From positions 20,196-84,195 of the forward strand of contig JAPOVS010000039.1 in the NCBI GenBank assembly GCA_026708055.1: a stretch of DNA of 64,000 bases, in the 5' to 3' direction. The stretch's first letter is position 1; each line of letters opens with the position of its first letter. The notes under the pieces were generated by a model. It was not told the origin of the DNA. It was given only the letters and a program-made list of their open reading frames with translations, and made no database searches. The translations under genes and the position numbers were made by a program. Source of the DNA: a bacterium. GTDB taxonomy: Bacteria > Actinomycetota > Acidimicrobiia > Acidimicrobiales > CATQHL01. Below, one piece after another: positions 18,801 to 28,700 of this stretch.

Positions 18801-19423
18801 TCGTCGCCGACGGCCGGGTCGAGGGCGATGTGATCGTGCCGGGTGCCCTGCAGGATCATCGCTGCCGCGAGCTTCGGCGATCTGTAGCGAAGGCGGAATT
18901 GAGCAAAGCCGATGTCGCGCTGCGAGTACCGTGGTGGCCCCTGCTCGCCGGCTGGCCGTTGCGGATCGTGGCGACGGCAAAGGGGCGAGGGCGCAGCATC
19001 GCTGCGAGCGGTCAGGTCGACACGGACGTGACCAGGTTCGCAATCCGGTCCGAGCCTGACTCCAGGACGGTCGGTCAAGCGCTGAACGGCGGATGGGTCA
19101 TCGTCGAACGCGATCACAACCACTATCAGCTGGTGTTGTGGGACGGACCCCGGGATGAGAAGGAACTGCTGGCGACCGTGGAGAGGATCTGGCGCGAGTT
19201 CGAGCGGCGGCCGCGGAACCGGGAGCCGTCCGACCCGAGCCGGCAGAGTCTAGCCCAGAGCGAGCCGCAGGCACCGCCCACGGGGGCCTTAAGGGACAGT
19301 CCAAATGGCTGCCCGGACGAGCAGGACGAGCAGGACGAGCAGGGTCCGCCCGCGTCTCCGGGCCTGTCCCGCCGAAGGCAGCGACCACCGAAGGAGCCTG
19401 AGGCCCGGACGGGGCGCGCCTGA
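15869..19423 (+). CDS. Membrane-anchored VWA-domain protein with three Cys-pair repeats
   Basis: About 1184 aa, no full-length family recognised. Order: N-terminal hydrophobic segment ending LALPVKAEES (about 48-72); VWA domain (about 85-290) with the MIDAS DTSRS near 93 and FTDGDHD near 221; a middle beta-rich part; three repeats spaced about 121-123 residues, each with a WRC-V/I-PA motif and a second Cys roughly ten residues later (near 629, 750, 873); one TM helix (RYLLIAVAVFLAVRVL, near 945); then a roughly 240-residue domain and an acidic/basic tail with DEQ repeats. This predicts an exported VWA and repeat region with a cytoplasmic C terminus. No ATG exists near the 5' end; GTG 15869 and GTG 15977 both fit. 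Confidence 0.8.
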   Translation: MIFLCSARRPAFSFDGTRSPSKLRSRGGRAAVSVRGVSASSAIGRAGAALSLIATASVLGAVLFVVLALPVKAEESAQRCDGRESIRVLFLLDTSRSLRVNDPDGRRETGTVDALDDLGQIVEDYRLRLRRHYPHWSVFAAVDTFSGLHDEPELNNPYNRLSGSWQDLGDLGGLQALRQAAGRALEQPGYWTDYREAIRGVLDRFAEPLPNGIPSCDYLFWFTDGDHDTISAGVSTPAEQAQIDDMCRVGGLVDQLRRTGVNVTAIELRVQRDSSAQLRRLVVGGPDCVGLDGEVADVASVADLATGIEETVFRLVDPDFPREFLDPCESNPAECEYRFTLSDGVEWVKVYVDLRGVRDRSDVSIALHGPDGTPIAPFAFGDDWTRISTSGMLGRQPTRNISVAWAHRVARQVYGMEWGDDQVWTLVFSGAEAANARAGIRKDERGAPTLEELQFSGSDLRGRINPAPSEDEMARLVLHLDDGRNVEVSGLDGRIRSGGRFTIPGIVDRVARAARGDDYLPTRGCVGTAELSVNKVVDYGSFSGPWTAPLRASVVEVPVPRALCGLSGRMVPTLRAIAADPADRFDPAGTLAITADGGFLDGLLTVTDVHIESVSGSSSVDFSPEWSSGWRCDVPADAVDYSCGDAFRLTVNADSDSEVDIRLSLSSISADPMQEPPVVERTTYIIRDVLVDGKLPGPVIAAVDESRPGGFLDVSADGGTADGVLVLDGLIAESVNGSAEAAPPILSVGDWRCVIPAGARAQTCPPLQVLSGLAAGDVAVDVVLSIRGLVDDPNHPQVAQDMRVVVRDIIVPSALPAVSDVVVEDRFDPSGSLRVITQGGVFAGSVTVETASDGLLPVESVDGVTPRLRPGAEWRCEVPAGAVDHVCPTMVIEATAEGDATMDLIVPLRAAGGDPATVPGLTSYVRVEDISIGVRETGEVLEHFMRYLLIAVAVFLAVRVLSAGVRRRWTKLSNNMYFVADGRVEGDVIVPGALQDHRCRELRRSVAKAELSKADVALRVPWWPLLAGWPLRIVATAKGRGRSIAASGQVDTDVTRFAIRSEPDSRTVGQALNGGWVIVERDHNHYQLVLWDGPRDEKELLATVERIWREFERRPRNREPSDPSRQSLAQSEPQAPPTGALRDSPNGCPDEQDEQDEQGPPASPGLSRRRQRPPKEPEARTGRA

Positions 19424-19455
19424 ACCTCAAACCCAACGGACAAGGAGAGATGCAC

Positions 19456-22400
19456 ATGTTGAGTCCAGTAATCATGATCGGCTGCGGTGGGTCTGGCTCC
19501 AAGGCGATTCGCTATGTGAGATACGCCGTCAAGCGGAAGCTTCACACAGCAGGCTGGCCAGACGATATTCCCGCTGCGTGGTCGTTCATTGGAGTCGACG
19601 CCCTGAGCAAGCAAGAGGGTGGGGATGCCGACGAGATTCCGGACCTGCCCAAGGATGATTTTGTACAGATCACCAAGGGGCTCAGCGACTACTCGATGCT
19701 GAACGAAGCGCTCCTGACCATGTATCCGACGAATGATCCCTCGTATCAACATCTCATCGGTTGGCGTCCCGATCCGGATCAGGTGCAAATCGCCGTTGAG
19801 ATGGGCTGCGGCCAGATCCGCACCATCGGGCGAGCCGTCGGTCTGTATACACTTCAACGCAGCCTAGGTAAGAGGATAAGCGATGCCTTTGATCGTGCTC
19901 AGGCTGGCTCGGGACTCAAGGAGGTTTCGGCCACGCTGGGGAAGACCCGATCAACCCAATCAAGTGGAGATCAGACGGATAAACCGCCGCTTGTCGTGGT
20001 CTGTGCGTCACTTGGGGGAGGGACCGGGGCTGGGATCGCTCTCGATGTCATTGATATGTTGCGACGGACAAGTGATTATGGTAAGGACACAATTCTCGTT
20101 CTATTCAGTATCGACATCTTCGGCAGGTCCGCGAGAGATATGGCGGGAAACTCGCTTGCCATGCTGTCCGAAGTCCTTGCCTCGTATTGGAAGATGCCGA
20201 GTGAGCCCGGAGCAGGAGACGTCTTTGGACAGCTGGAGGGCAGGCCGGGTCATGGGCCAAAGGCGATCTTCGTAGTCGGCTCGCAGAGCATGCAGGGCGC
20301 GACAATTGGCAGTTCGAAGCGTGACGCGGACAACCTGGCTGTGACGGCTTATCGGTCTGTCGGAGAGGTGCTGTCCACTTGGGTCGTCGATGAGAGTGTT
20401 CAAGAGTTAGCTTCGCATTATTTGGCGACGAATTGGGCAAATCAGCAACGCAAAACGCCGGGCGGTTATGGCTTCGGTGCCAAGGAGCAGCAACCCGGCA
20501 TGGTGTCGTCCTTCGGGGCGGCGACTATCACCCTCGGTCGCGAGTATTTCAGTGCTTGGGCAGCTGATCTTCTGGCGCGCCAGACGATCGGTGAACTCGT
20601 TGAAGGTCACCTTAGGAGCGATCAGTCTGGCACGGGTGGTGACGAGCGTACTGACTCCGAAAGAATCCTGCACCTAGCCGAACGGAACTTGTGGAGGCTG
20701 TTCGATGCCAAGGATCGAACGAATCGCGAGCACCGCGCTGATTCGCCTGTGGATGTTCCGAGCCTATACGACGAGATTATCAGCCACGCCGATGCATCCG
20801 CTGTCGAGAGCAAATTCCGGGAACCGCTCAGCTATAGCGACGAGCTACCAGGCCGAGAGTGGCAGAGCAATATTCATCAAGAGTTGAATCGTATCTGGGA
20901 GTGGGTTGGAGAGCAGGGCTCTCGGTCGATCGACTACGATAAGTTGAATAGCGTCGCAAAGTCTTTCCCCCAAGCGGTGTGTCAAGCCGTCACCGAGATC
21001 ATCGCGGATACCTCGATTCCTGTGGCCATCGAAGTGCTAAAGCAGGCGAAAGCGCAGGCAGCGTCGTATGTTGAAGAGCGACTGTCAGCCACAGTGCGAA
21101 ACTATGATGAGTGTGAGAAGCGTTACGACGATGTCCGAAGTCGACTCAATACGAGACGCAAACTGAAGTACACACATGACGACTGTGCGGTGTGTGTGGA
21201 TGCCGCAGTGAGCTATCTGGAAGCCCTTTGGGACGAGAGACGGCACTGGGAGATCAAAGGCGTGATTGATTCAGCGTGCAATAATGTCTACGAGGAGATC
21301 ATTCGCGGCCTATCAAGGGATTTGCGGGTGCTCGCGGAGAACATGCGTAAGGAACCGGTCAAGAGTTGGCCGAATGATGCAAGCGATCGGCCGGTATCCT
21401 ACTTGCCCGGGCCCCTAGAATTTGCGCTCGAAGATCCGGAATGCTGGCCCGGGATGCTTGAATCTATCTGCAAAAGACTCGACGGCTATAGGCCGGGTCG
21501 AGATCCGCTGGACATGGCGCGGCGCGTGCTCATCCGAGGCTGCGAGGATGGAGAGATCGATCTTCCTGCTGGACTTAGACACAGTTCAGGCGATAGGGGA
21601 TGGTTTCCATCAGACGGATCGCTCATCACAATTACGTCCGAATTGGTCGGCGATAGGATTGTGAATCGCACTAGGACTCTCATGAACTTGCGAGCATTTC
21701 GAGGGGTGATTGACGAAGGGTTGAGACAGTACCTTGGGGATCCCCAGAAAGGGGACCATACGAATCGGCTGAAGAGATTCGAGACATGCTTGGGGGATGC
21801 GCTTAGCCTGTCGCTTCCGCTGGTGCAGCTTGACAAGGATCTCTGTCAGAAGTTATACAACGATAAGGCAGGTCCGGAGGCGGTCAATCGCGTGTGCTCG
21901 GCCTTCCCATTTGATGCCGGGCATCCAGCCTTTGATATTGCTAAGACCGCTCTGGGGGATCACTATCGGCGGGTGAGCGCTGGCGATCCGCCATCAGTGA
22001 TGATTTCATCGGTTATGGAGTATCCGGTTCATCCGATCGCCGTCAGCTCGCTCATGCACCCCATCGCCGAAGCCGTGCAGCGCTGCAAAACAGCCGACAG
22101 CCTGCAGGCTGACTTCTGGAACTGGCGCCGGGGTAGGACACTCCCTTCATTTATCCCTGTACCGGCCGAGGTGCGGCGCGCACTGATATGCGGTTTCGCG
22201 ATAGGGAGGATGTGCGGCTATGTCACGGCTGACACCAAGAAGGCGGTGAAGATCAGCGGGACCCCGAAAGCTCTCGGTTCGAGCGAGACTGTGACCTTTC
22301 CGTGGCCGTTGTTGTCTGAGGTAAGGGATCCCCGTTGCCTGCTGCCAGCGCTTCTGGAGTCGTTTGTTCTATGCATTGCCAAGGCAGCCGCTGATCATGA

Positions 22401-22797
22401 AGCGGCCTTCGAGCCGTATGCGCGGCTGTATGATCTCGGCAAGGACCTTGAAGATGCCCAGAACTCCGAACTGCATTCCCTTATCAGGAACGGCGACGTA
22501 CCGAGGGCACAGGTTGATGAGCCGAAGGTGCGAGGCCATGACGAATGTGAAAGGATGACGGCAGCCGAGAATTATCTCAAGCCCCAGATCGAATTTCTCA
22601 AGCAGCTTGAAGTCGAGCCCTTCAAGGGCGATGAGTGGTGCACCAGCAAGGGTATAGGGAGTGAAGCTGCATTTCAGAGCGAAGGCGCGTCAAGTCTGGT
22701 GCCTGTACGCGAGCTGCTGCCAGAAATGAGGGAATGCTTCGAACACATCCTTAGTTCGCTAAGGAAGGACAGAAGGGCGGAAGGCTATGACATCTGA
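19456..22797 (+). CDS. Giant tubulin/FtsZ-superfamily (Tubulin_2-like) protein
   Basis: A 1113-aa cytoplasmic protein. The N-terminal third looks like a tubulin-type GTPase: VIMIGCGGSGSKAIRYVR (first glycine loop), FIGVDA, and the signature VVVCASLGGGTGAGIALDVI, equivalent to the GGGTG[ST]G tubulin/FtsZ motif, followed by LFSIDIFGRS. The remaining roughly 750 residues are unassigned and helical. Makarova and Koonin (2010) described FtsZ-like families whose neighbours include VWA proteins, proposed to act in membrane remodelling; this gene fits that context. ATG 19456 is preferred over ATG 19450 because AGGAG is 8 nt upstream. It overlaps the next gene by 11 nt. Confidence 0.8.
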   Translation: MLSPVIMIGCGGSGSKAIRYVRYAVKRKLHTAGWPDDIPAAWSFIGVDALSKQEGGDADEIPDLPKDDFVQITKGLSDYSMLNEALLTMYPTNDPSYQHLIGWRPDPDQVQIAVEMGCGQIRTIGRAVGLYTLQRSLGKRISDAFDRAQAGSGLKEVSATLGKTRSTQSSGDQTDKPPLVVVCASLGGGTGAGIALDVIDMLRRTSDYGKDTILVLFSIDIFGRSARDMAGNSLAMLSEVLASYWKMPSEPGAGDVFGQLEGRPGHGPKAIFVVGSQSMQGATIGSSKRDADNLAVTAYRSVGEVLSTWVVDESVQELASHYLATNWANQQRKTPGGYGFGAKEQQPGMVSSFGAATITLGREYFSAWAADLLARQTIGELVEGHLRSDQSGTGGDERTDSERILHLAERNLWRLFDAKDRTNREHRADSPVDVPSLYDEIISHADASAVESKFREPLSYSDELPGREWQSNIHQELNRIWEWVGEQGSRSIDYDKLNSVAKSFPQAVCQAVTEIIADTSIPVAIEVLKQAKAQAASYVEERLSATVRNYDECEKRYDDVRSRLNTRRKLKYTHDDCAVCVDAAVSYLEALWDERRHWEIKGVIDSACNNVYEEIIRGLSRDLRVLAENMRKEPVKSWPNDASDRPVSYLPGPLEFALEDPECWPGMLESICKRLDGYRPGRDPLDMARRVLIRGCEDGEIDLPAGLRHSSGDRGWFPSDGSLITITSELVGDRIVNRTRTLMNLRAFRGVIDEGLRQYLGDPQKGDHTNRLKRFETCLGDALSLSLPLVQLDKDLCQKLYNDKAGPEAVNRVCSAFPFDAGHPAFDIAKTALGDHYRRVSAGDPPSVMISSVMEYPVHPIAVSSLMHPIAEAVQRCKTADSLQADFWNWRRGRTLPSFIPVPAEVRRALICGFAIGRMCGYVTADTKKAVKISGTPKALGSSETVTFPWPLLSEVRDPRCLLPALLESFVLCIAKAAADHEAAFEPYARLYDLGKDLEDAQNSELHSLIRNGDVPRAQVDEPKVRGHDECERMTAAENYLKPQIEFLKQLEVEPFKGDEWCTSKGIGSEAAFQSEGASSLVPVRELLPEMRECFEHILSSLRKDRRAEGYDI

Positions 22798-25561
22798 GCA
22801 AGCCATGTTGACGATCTGCGCTAGCGCTGCGGTCGAGCGTGTGGATCAGCTGCTCGCGTCATGGACGAGATCGCATCTGGTGAAGAACGTAGCCGTGTCT
22901 TCTCCTAGAGAGATGGCAAAAAGTGGTCCTAAGGCCGCCTGCACGTACTACGACTCAGGGGATGAGAACGCGATTAGTGAGATGCAGCTGACCGAGGTCT
23001 TGGGCCGCCAGCCTGCGGGCACCAGAGTCACCTTGGCGGTGTTTCGAGATGGAGCAGACGACCACGGCGATGCAGATGAACGTTGGAGGGAGAGCATTGA
23101 ATTGGAGAAGTCGGCAAGACGTTGCCTCGAAGACGTCTTGGAGCGGAGGGTTGTCCGTAAGAGCATCACGGTTGGTGTATATGACTATCCGTGCCCCGTG
23201 GAAGCGTTTTCCGCCGATTGGGATCAACACTTGGTGCACGACAGGGTAGTTCTTCAGCTGCCTATGAGAGTCTTGAAACTTGGCACCGGTGACCTTTCGG
23301 GCCTCTGTGCGATGATGGCATTGTCTGCTGGTGGTAGCTGGGCCTTCAGTGATGGTGCGGTATTGAACTCGACATATGATGACCAAAAACAGCGGGCGAG
23401 ACAGTGGGGTGCGGTGCGCATCGTTCGACCGGAGATTCGTATTGTGACCGTCGGATCGTTGGACGCAGAGATCGCAGAGGTGACGGATCGAAATTTCGTC
23501 GAAAAACCTCCATGGCCTCTCCCATGCGATGAACCGGTCCGTTCATCGAGCAATGATCCGTTCACCAGTGTGCCCAAGGAGATCGCGCTGCCCAAGACTA
23601 GCGTCTCGGAACTGGTGAGGACGTGTGGGTTTGATGTTGATGAAATCGTGGAGTACCGCGAGTGCAATCAGTTCAGGCTTGAGCTTCGTGACGCGTTGTT
23701 CAGCATGAACGTGGCGACGCTTGTCCGGATGCATCTGAGGGAATGGATTGCGGTATCGCAGGAGGACATTAGCGAGGCTGAGGCGGTCGTTGACGCGATC
23801 GATCGTTTCGACCATCGAGTGACGAATCTAGAAGCTGCTGTCGCGGCGCTGCGCAAGGCCAACGTGGCGGACCTCGAGCTGGGAAGGGATGTCGCGCGCC
23901 GCGCTCGGGAGCCGTGGAAAAAGATGCGCGAGTTCTTTTTCAGCCTGGTCGACGGTGGCGACTTGCCGCCGGGTGTGTCGCCGCTGAACCCGCCTGTGGA
24001 CGCGCGGCCCGACCAGATGCCCGTTTGGTCAGACCCGTCGGCCCTTGCGCCCGCTCCAGATCGACCGCTCGATCCCTTCGATCTCGTTGGACTTGACCGG
24101 GCAATTGTGGATCGCCTGGGCGTCCGATGCATTCATCCGTTGGACGTACTGCATGCGCCCAGACTCGACTCCATCATCACACGCGAAGAGGATCCATTTC
24201 CGTATCTGACTGACGGTCTGCGCCCCGACCTCAGGGGCAAAATCGCCCCCGAGATTCGCGATAGGTGGATAGAGTGGCGAGATACGTGGTGGTCCACTCC
24301 TCTGGGAGAGTTGTCGAATATGCTCGGCAGCGCGATCGAGCGCGCGTACGGCAACTTCGTAGAATCTGTAAAGGCAATTAAGCAGATCAAGACTGACCGC
24401 TATGTCGTTGAACAGTACTCGTTCAACCATCGGCCATTCACCGCTTGCTTGCTTACGTTCTTGAGTGCGGCGGGGCTCTTGGCGTGGCGACTGCTCGGCA
24501 ATGGTGGACCGGTTCCAGAAAGCGGAAGCGGATTTGTTGGCACGGTCATACTCTGTGGAGTTCTGCTTCTACTGCTGCACATTTGCTACCGAAGAGAGCT
24601 TAAGCTGATCGATCAATCAGAACTCTCTTCGAGAGAATTTCTGGATGAAGTTCAGCGAGTGCAGCACCACGCGCTTGAGGTGGCACGCCTGCATGGACTT
24701 GGCCGAGCCTTCATGGACCACCAAAGAGTTGCACGCGTACTGCTTTACGAACCCTTTGGGATCGGGGGGATCGAAGCAGAGACTGTGACGTCATCTGAGG
24801 ACGCCAGCAAGCGATTCGCGAATCTTGGACCGCCCTCTGTTCTCTGTGGCTCTTCGACGCTGAGCGATGAACAGAGAGAGGCGCTTGCGAGGCTTGACAG
24901 GGACGATGTTTATCGAAGAGGCTGGCTCACTACGGCACATACGGAGATGACCGAGTCCTGGAAGCAGGCTTTCTCCACACTCATCGGATCGGAGCATTTT
25001 GCGATGCCTGATGACGACTATCTACCCCCGGACGAGGTCCCCTATCAGGATTCGACAGAGCAAAGGTTGCCAGGCCCGCGCCAGCACTTTCGCGAATCAA
25101 TTGAGCGAGATGCGGGACTGCGGACGAACGGACGTCTCCAGATCGTTAAGGATTTGGCACAGCTGGCACGCGGTGCCGTGCAGCAAGTTGAGGAGTTGGG
25201 CTCGATCAAGGTAGAGAGGTATCCTGAGTTGTCAGGATTGGCTAGTGACTTCGTTACATTCGCTGGCTCGGAACTTTCATCGGTTGAATTCGATCCCAGC
25301 ATGCTTGAGTTCATGGAGCCCGTCTCTGTGGACGAGAGCTGTAGCATTGGTTCGGTCAGTGCGTTCCGGATCCAAGCCGATGGACTATCGCAGCCGGCCT
25401 TCGTTTCTTGGCGCATGCTGGTCTCGAAAGCATGTTTGGCTGCCGGGCTGCGGTGCGTCGCAGATGAGAACAAGCGACGAGAAGATGAGAATAGCCGACG
25501 ATCGTTCGAGACGCAGACATCGCGACAACCGACGGAAGTTCTCCAAGTGCCCGAGATCTAG
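22787..25561 (+). CDS. Large two-TM protein of unknown family, cluster component
   Basis: A 924-aa protein with no family I can name. The first roughly 540 residues look soluble and mixed alpha/beta. Two adjacent hydrophobic helices follow (near 550-570, FTACLLTFLSAAGLLAWRLL, and 582-603, VGTVILCGVLLLLLHICY), then about 300 charged, mostly helical residues. The hairpin arrangement would place both large domains on the cytoplasmic side. Its start overlaps the tubulin-like stop by 11 nt, so the two are translationally coupled and probably work together. Codon use is more AT-tolerant than in the flanking core genes. Confidence 0.7.
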   Translation: MTSEQAMLTICASAAVERVDQLLASWTRSHLVKNVAVSSPREMAKSGPKAACTYYDSGDENAISEMQLTEVLGRQPAGTRVTLAVFRDGADDHGDADERWRESIELEKSARRCLEDVLERRVVRKSITVGVYDYPCPVEAFSADWDQHLVHDRVVLQLPMRVLKLGTGDLSGLCAMMALSAGGSWAFSDGAVLNSTYDDQKQRARQWGAVRIVRPEIRIVTVGSLDAEIAEVTDRNFVEKPPWPLPCDEPVRSSSNDPFTSVPKEIALPKTSVSELVRTCGFDVDEIVEYRECNQFRLELRDALFSMNVATLVRMHLREWIAVSQEDISEAEAVVDAIDRFDHRVTNLEAAVAALRKANVADLELGRDVARRAREPWKKMREFFFSLVDGGDLPPGVSPLNPPVDARPDQMPVWSDPSALAPAPDRPLDPFDLVGLDRAIVDRLGVRCIHPLDVLHAPRLDSIITREEDPFPYLTDGLRPDLRGKIAPEIRDRWIEWRDTWWSTPLGELSNMLGSAIERAYGNFVESVKAIKQIKTDRYVVEQYSFNHRPFTACLLTFLSAAGLLAWRLLGNGGPVPESGSGFVGTVILCGVLLLLLHICYRRELKLIDQSELSSREFLDEVQRVQHHALEVARLHGLGRAFMDHQRVARVLLYEPFGIGGIEAETVTSSEDASKRFANLGPPSVLCGSSTLSDEQREALARLDRDDVYRRGWLTTAHTEMTESWKQAFSTLIGSEHFAMPDDDYLPPDEVPYQDSTEQRLPGPRQHFRESIERDAGLRTNGRLQIVKDLAQLARGAVQQVEELGSIKVERYPELSGLASDFVTFAGSELSSVEFDPSMLEFMEPVSVDESCSIGSVSAFRIQADGLSQPAFVSWRMLVSKACLAAGLRCVADENKRREDENSRRSFETQTSRQPTEVLQVPEI

Positions 25562-25792
25562 TTGCTTGGCGGACTCCACCAGTGGAGTGCGGGCGCAACC
25601 CCACCGCGGTCGGCGTGCGCGGCCAGCAACGACACCTCGCCGTCTCCGCTCAACGAGGCCAGCAACACTCCGCCCGCTTACTCCTCGCCTACGACCCTCT
25701 AACGCCGTGGAACCAACCATCTTCGACAAGCGAGCGCCGCGCCGCTGGTACGCACGAATTCGCCGCGGCGGCCGGACTGGAAGGAACAGTGC

Positions 25793-28700
25793 ATGAGCAA
25801 AATGTCGAACAAAGCGGAGAGGGGCTCGACACATGGCCTTTCGATGGGGTCACAGGACCTGGTCAGGGGAGGTGCGTGCAAGCCCTCTGGTGATGAGAAG
25901 AGAGAGTTGGTCGGTCGATCTCGAATTCTCTTGGTCGATGGCTTAGAAGCGATTTATGATGATGTCTTGAAGAGCAAATGCTGCTCGTGGGTGTCTCTAG
26001 AGGGCCCGTCGGGCTGGGGCAAGACGCGCGTTGTACACGAGTTATTCAAACGCCTGTCCAAGCGCCAAGAGCAGCCGCGGTACTGGCCTGATGTTATCGA
26101 TGATCCCACCTTGGGCCGGAAAGCTGCACAGCCGCTATTCACGAGGACCGGTAATTCTTTGCCAGAGTTTTTGTGGTGGGGGATAGGATGCTCAACTAGC
26201 GTAGGATTGGGGACGCAGGCTCTAGAGCGCGACGTTAAGCGGTTGTACGAGCATCGTACGTTTCTGAAGAAAGCTCGTCAAGGGCTGATTTCGCGTGGAC
26301 AGTCGGTGCGAGAGACGTTCGCGCAGCGTACGCACAGCATTGGCCGAGCGGTGAAAGAGGAGGGTAGTATTGAGGCCATTTCTTACTTTGTCCAGGAGGC
26401 TGCAGGCGCGGTAATTCCTGGAAGCGGCTTGGTCTACAAGGCAGCACAACTGGGCGTCGCTGCCGGAAGGCGCAAATTGCAGCAGAGCAGGGAGGTTGCC
26501 TCTGAGACGACATTCGGTGAGGAGCGTTCTAAGGACCTCGTTGATGAAGTCGTCTACTTCCTCGGCAGCTTCACTGCGGTGGGCTTTCCTCTCGTCATAT
26601 TTGTCGAAGACGCACACGCAGCCGATGACGGAGTTGTTGAACTGCTCGGCAAAGTGTTGAGCCGCGGGGGTACGGTGTTTGCCATTACGACCTCATGGCC
26701 GGACTTTGCGGCCAGGAACCCTGCCCTAGATGAACTCATGAGTGAATATGAGGGGCGCTTACACCGCGTGGGGCACACGAGCTCTGCCGGGGAACCGTTC
26801 CCCGAAGGATCAGGGCTATGCGAACTCGAATATGGTGCTCGGAGAACAATACTTCACCATCATTATGGACGAGTCGAGAAAGAGACAGAGAAATTTCTAT
26901 TGGAACGCTTTGTGAATCCCTTGGCTCTAAACTTGTTCTGCGAAGTAGGCAAGTATCGTAGGGACGAGGAGTATCGTACTCGTGATGGCGCACTGTGCCT
27001 TCCGCCCAAGGAACGAGATAGCGTTCCAACGAGTATTCGCGAACTCTACCGTGATCTCTGGAGGGAATTGTCTATCGAGACGCAATTTGCCTTGGCGGTC
27101 GCGTATATTCTGACTCCAGCCAACATCGATTCGGCTGTCGCCAAGAATGAAGACGTATGGATGGACAGGTTGCTGATAGAAGTGATTGAGCGTTTCGAGA
27201 ATCTTGAGGATCCGAATATTGGCGACGTCGTGGACGCACTCGCCAAAGCGCCGACCGCGAACGCGTGGGTCCGAATAGTCGATGATTATCTGCGTGCGTT
27301 CTCGGAGGAAGATCAAAAGGCTATTGTCAATGAGGATGGCGGCGGAGTGTTGAATGATCGGTTGGACGACCCGAGCGGACAGATACTCGCCAAATTGACG
27401 GATATTTTGCTGAGTGCAGACAGCGACGTTAGGTGCACGATAAACGGTGCCCGGAGTATCTTGGCACTGCACGCGGTAGGAAATATCACTGATCACGGGA
27501 TGGTTGCAGAAGCCATTTGTTTGCTGATGGAGGACCTCGAAAGTAACCTGCGAGAACTCCCCGAGCGCCTCCGCCTCTTTGAGATATTTGGAGATTTGGA
27601 CCCTCGACCACTAAGCAGTATTACCACCTTCAAGCTCCGCCAGTGTGGAGCGTGGGCGCTCGCCGAGGCGGGGAAGACCGGCGAGGCCATCACAGTATGC
27701 GAAGACTTGCTAAACGAGCAAGTTGGGGAGTTGGGCACCGAGCACCCTAGCACTCTCGATACCCGGCGGATCCTCGCAGGCAGGCTTGCTGAGGCGGGGC
27801 GACTCGAGGAGGCCATAACCGAACTTGAGAATGTGCTGACGGAGAGTGAACAGGTGTTGAAGCCCGGACATCCCGACACGCTGCGGATACGCCATAACTT
27901 GGCCGGTTGGGTCGGATCGGCAGGGCGCGTCGAAGAGGCGGTCGATCGGTTCAGGGCTGTGTTGGAGGATCGGTCGCGTGTCTTGGGCGCGGACGACCCG
28001 CAGACGCTGCATACTCGTCACAACCTTGCGTACTGGCTAGGCAGGGCGGGAGGCATTGATGAGGCCGTTCGAGCGTACGAAGAACTGCTGGTGGATCGGT
28101 CGCGTGTCTTGGGTGTTGACCACCCCAGCACTCTGGACACTCGCAACAATCTGGCGCGTTGGGTTGGTGAGGCGGGGCGCGTCAAGGAGGCAATCGATGA
28201 GTTCGAGGCTGTGTTGGAGGGTCGGCGGTGGGTCTTGGGTGCTGACCACCCCCACACACTCGTAACCCGGGACTATCGGGCGCGTTGGTTGGGGGAGGCG
28301 GGGCGCGTGGAGGAGGCGATCGGGCAGTTCGAGGCTGTGTTGGAGGATCGGCGGCGGGTGTTGGGCGCGGATCACCCCCACACACTCGTAACCCGGGGCA
28401 AGTTGGCGCGTTGGTTGGGGGAGGCGGGGCGCGTGGAGGAGGCGATCGGGCAGTTCGAAGCTGTGTTGGAGGATCGGCGGCGGGTGTTGGGCGATGACCA
28501 CCCCCACACGCTGCTAACTCGCCACAATCTGGCGCACTGGGAAGGTAAAGCGGGGTTTGTCGAAAAGGCCGTTACCGCCCTTGAAAGGGTATGGGATGAC
28601 CGGGTACGTGTGCTGGGACCGAAGGATCCCGACACTCTGTTTACTCGTCATGTGCTGGGGGGCTGGCTCGGCGAGGCTGGGCACGTGGAGGAGGCCGTCA

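Noticed and set aside
25562..25792. Short gene between the 924-aa gene and the STAND gene
   Set aside because: Frames here lack similarity, ribosome site and sensible composition; only a weak 6-bp hairpin (ACTCCA/TGGAGT) is seen near 25574.
28256..28507. Tandem repeats that could suggest a CRISPR-like array
   Set aside because: The 126-bp units are in frame and encode TPRs; there are no short repeats with unique spacers.
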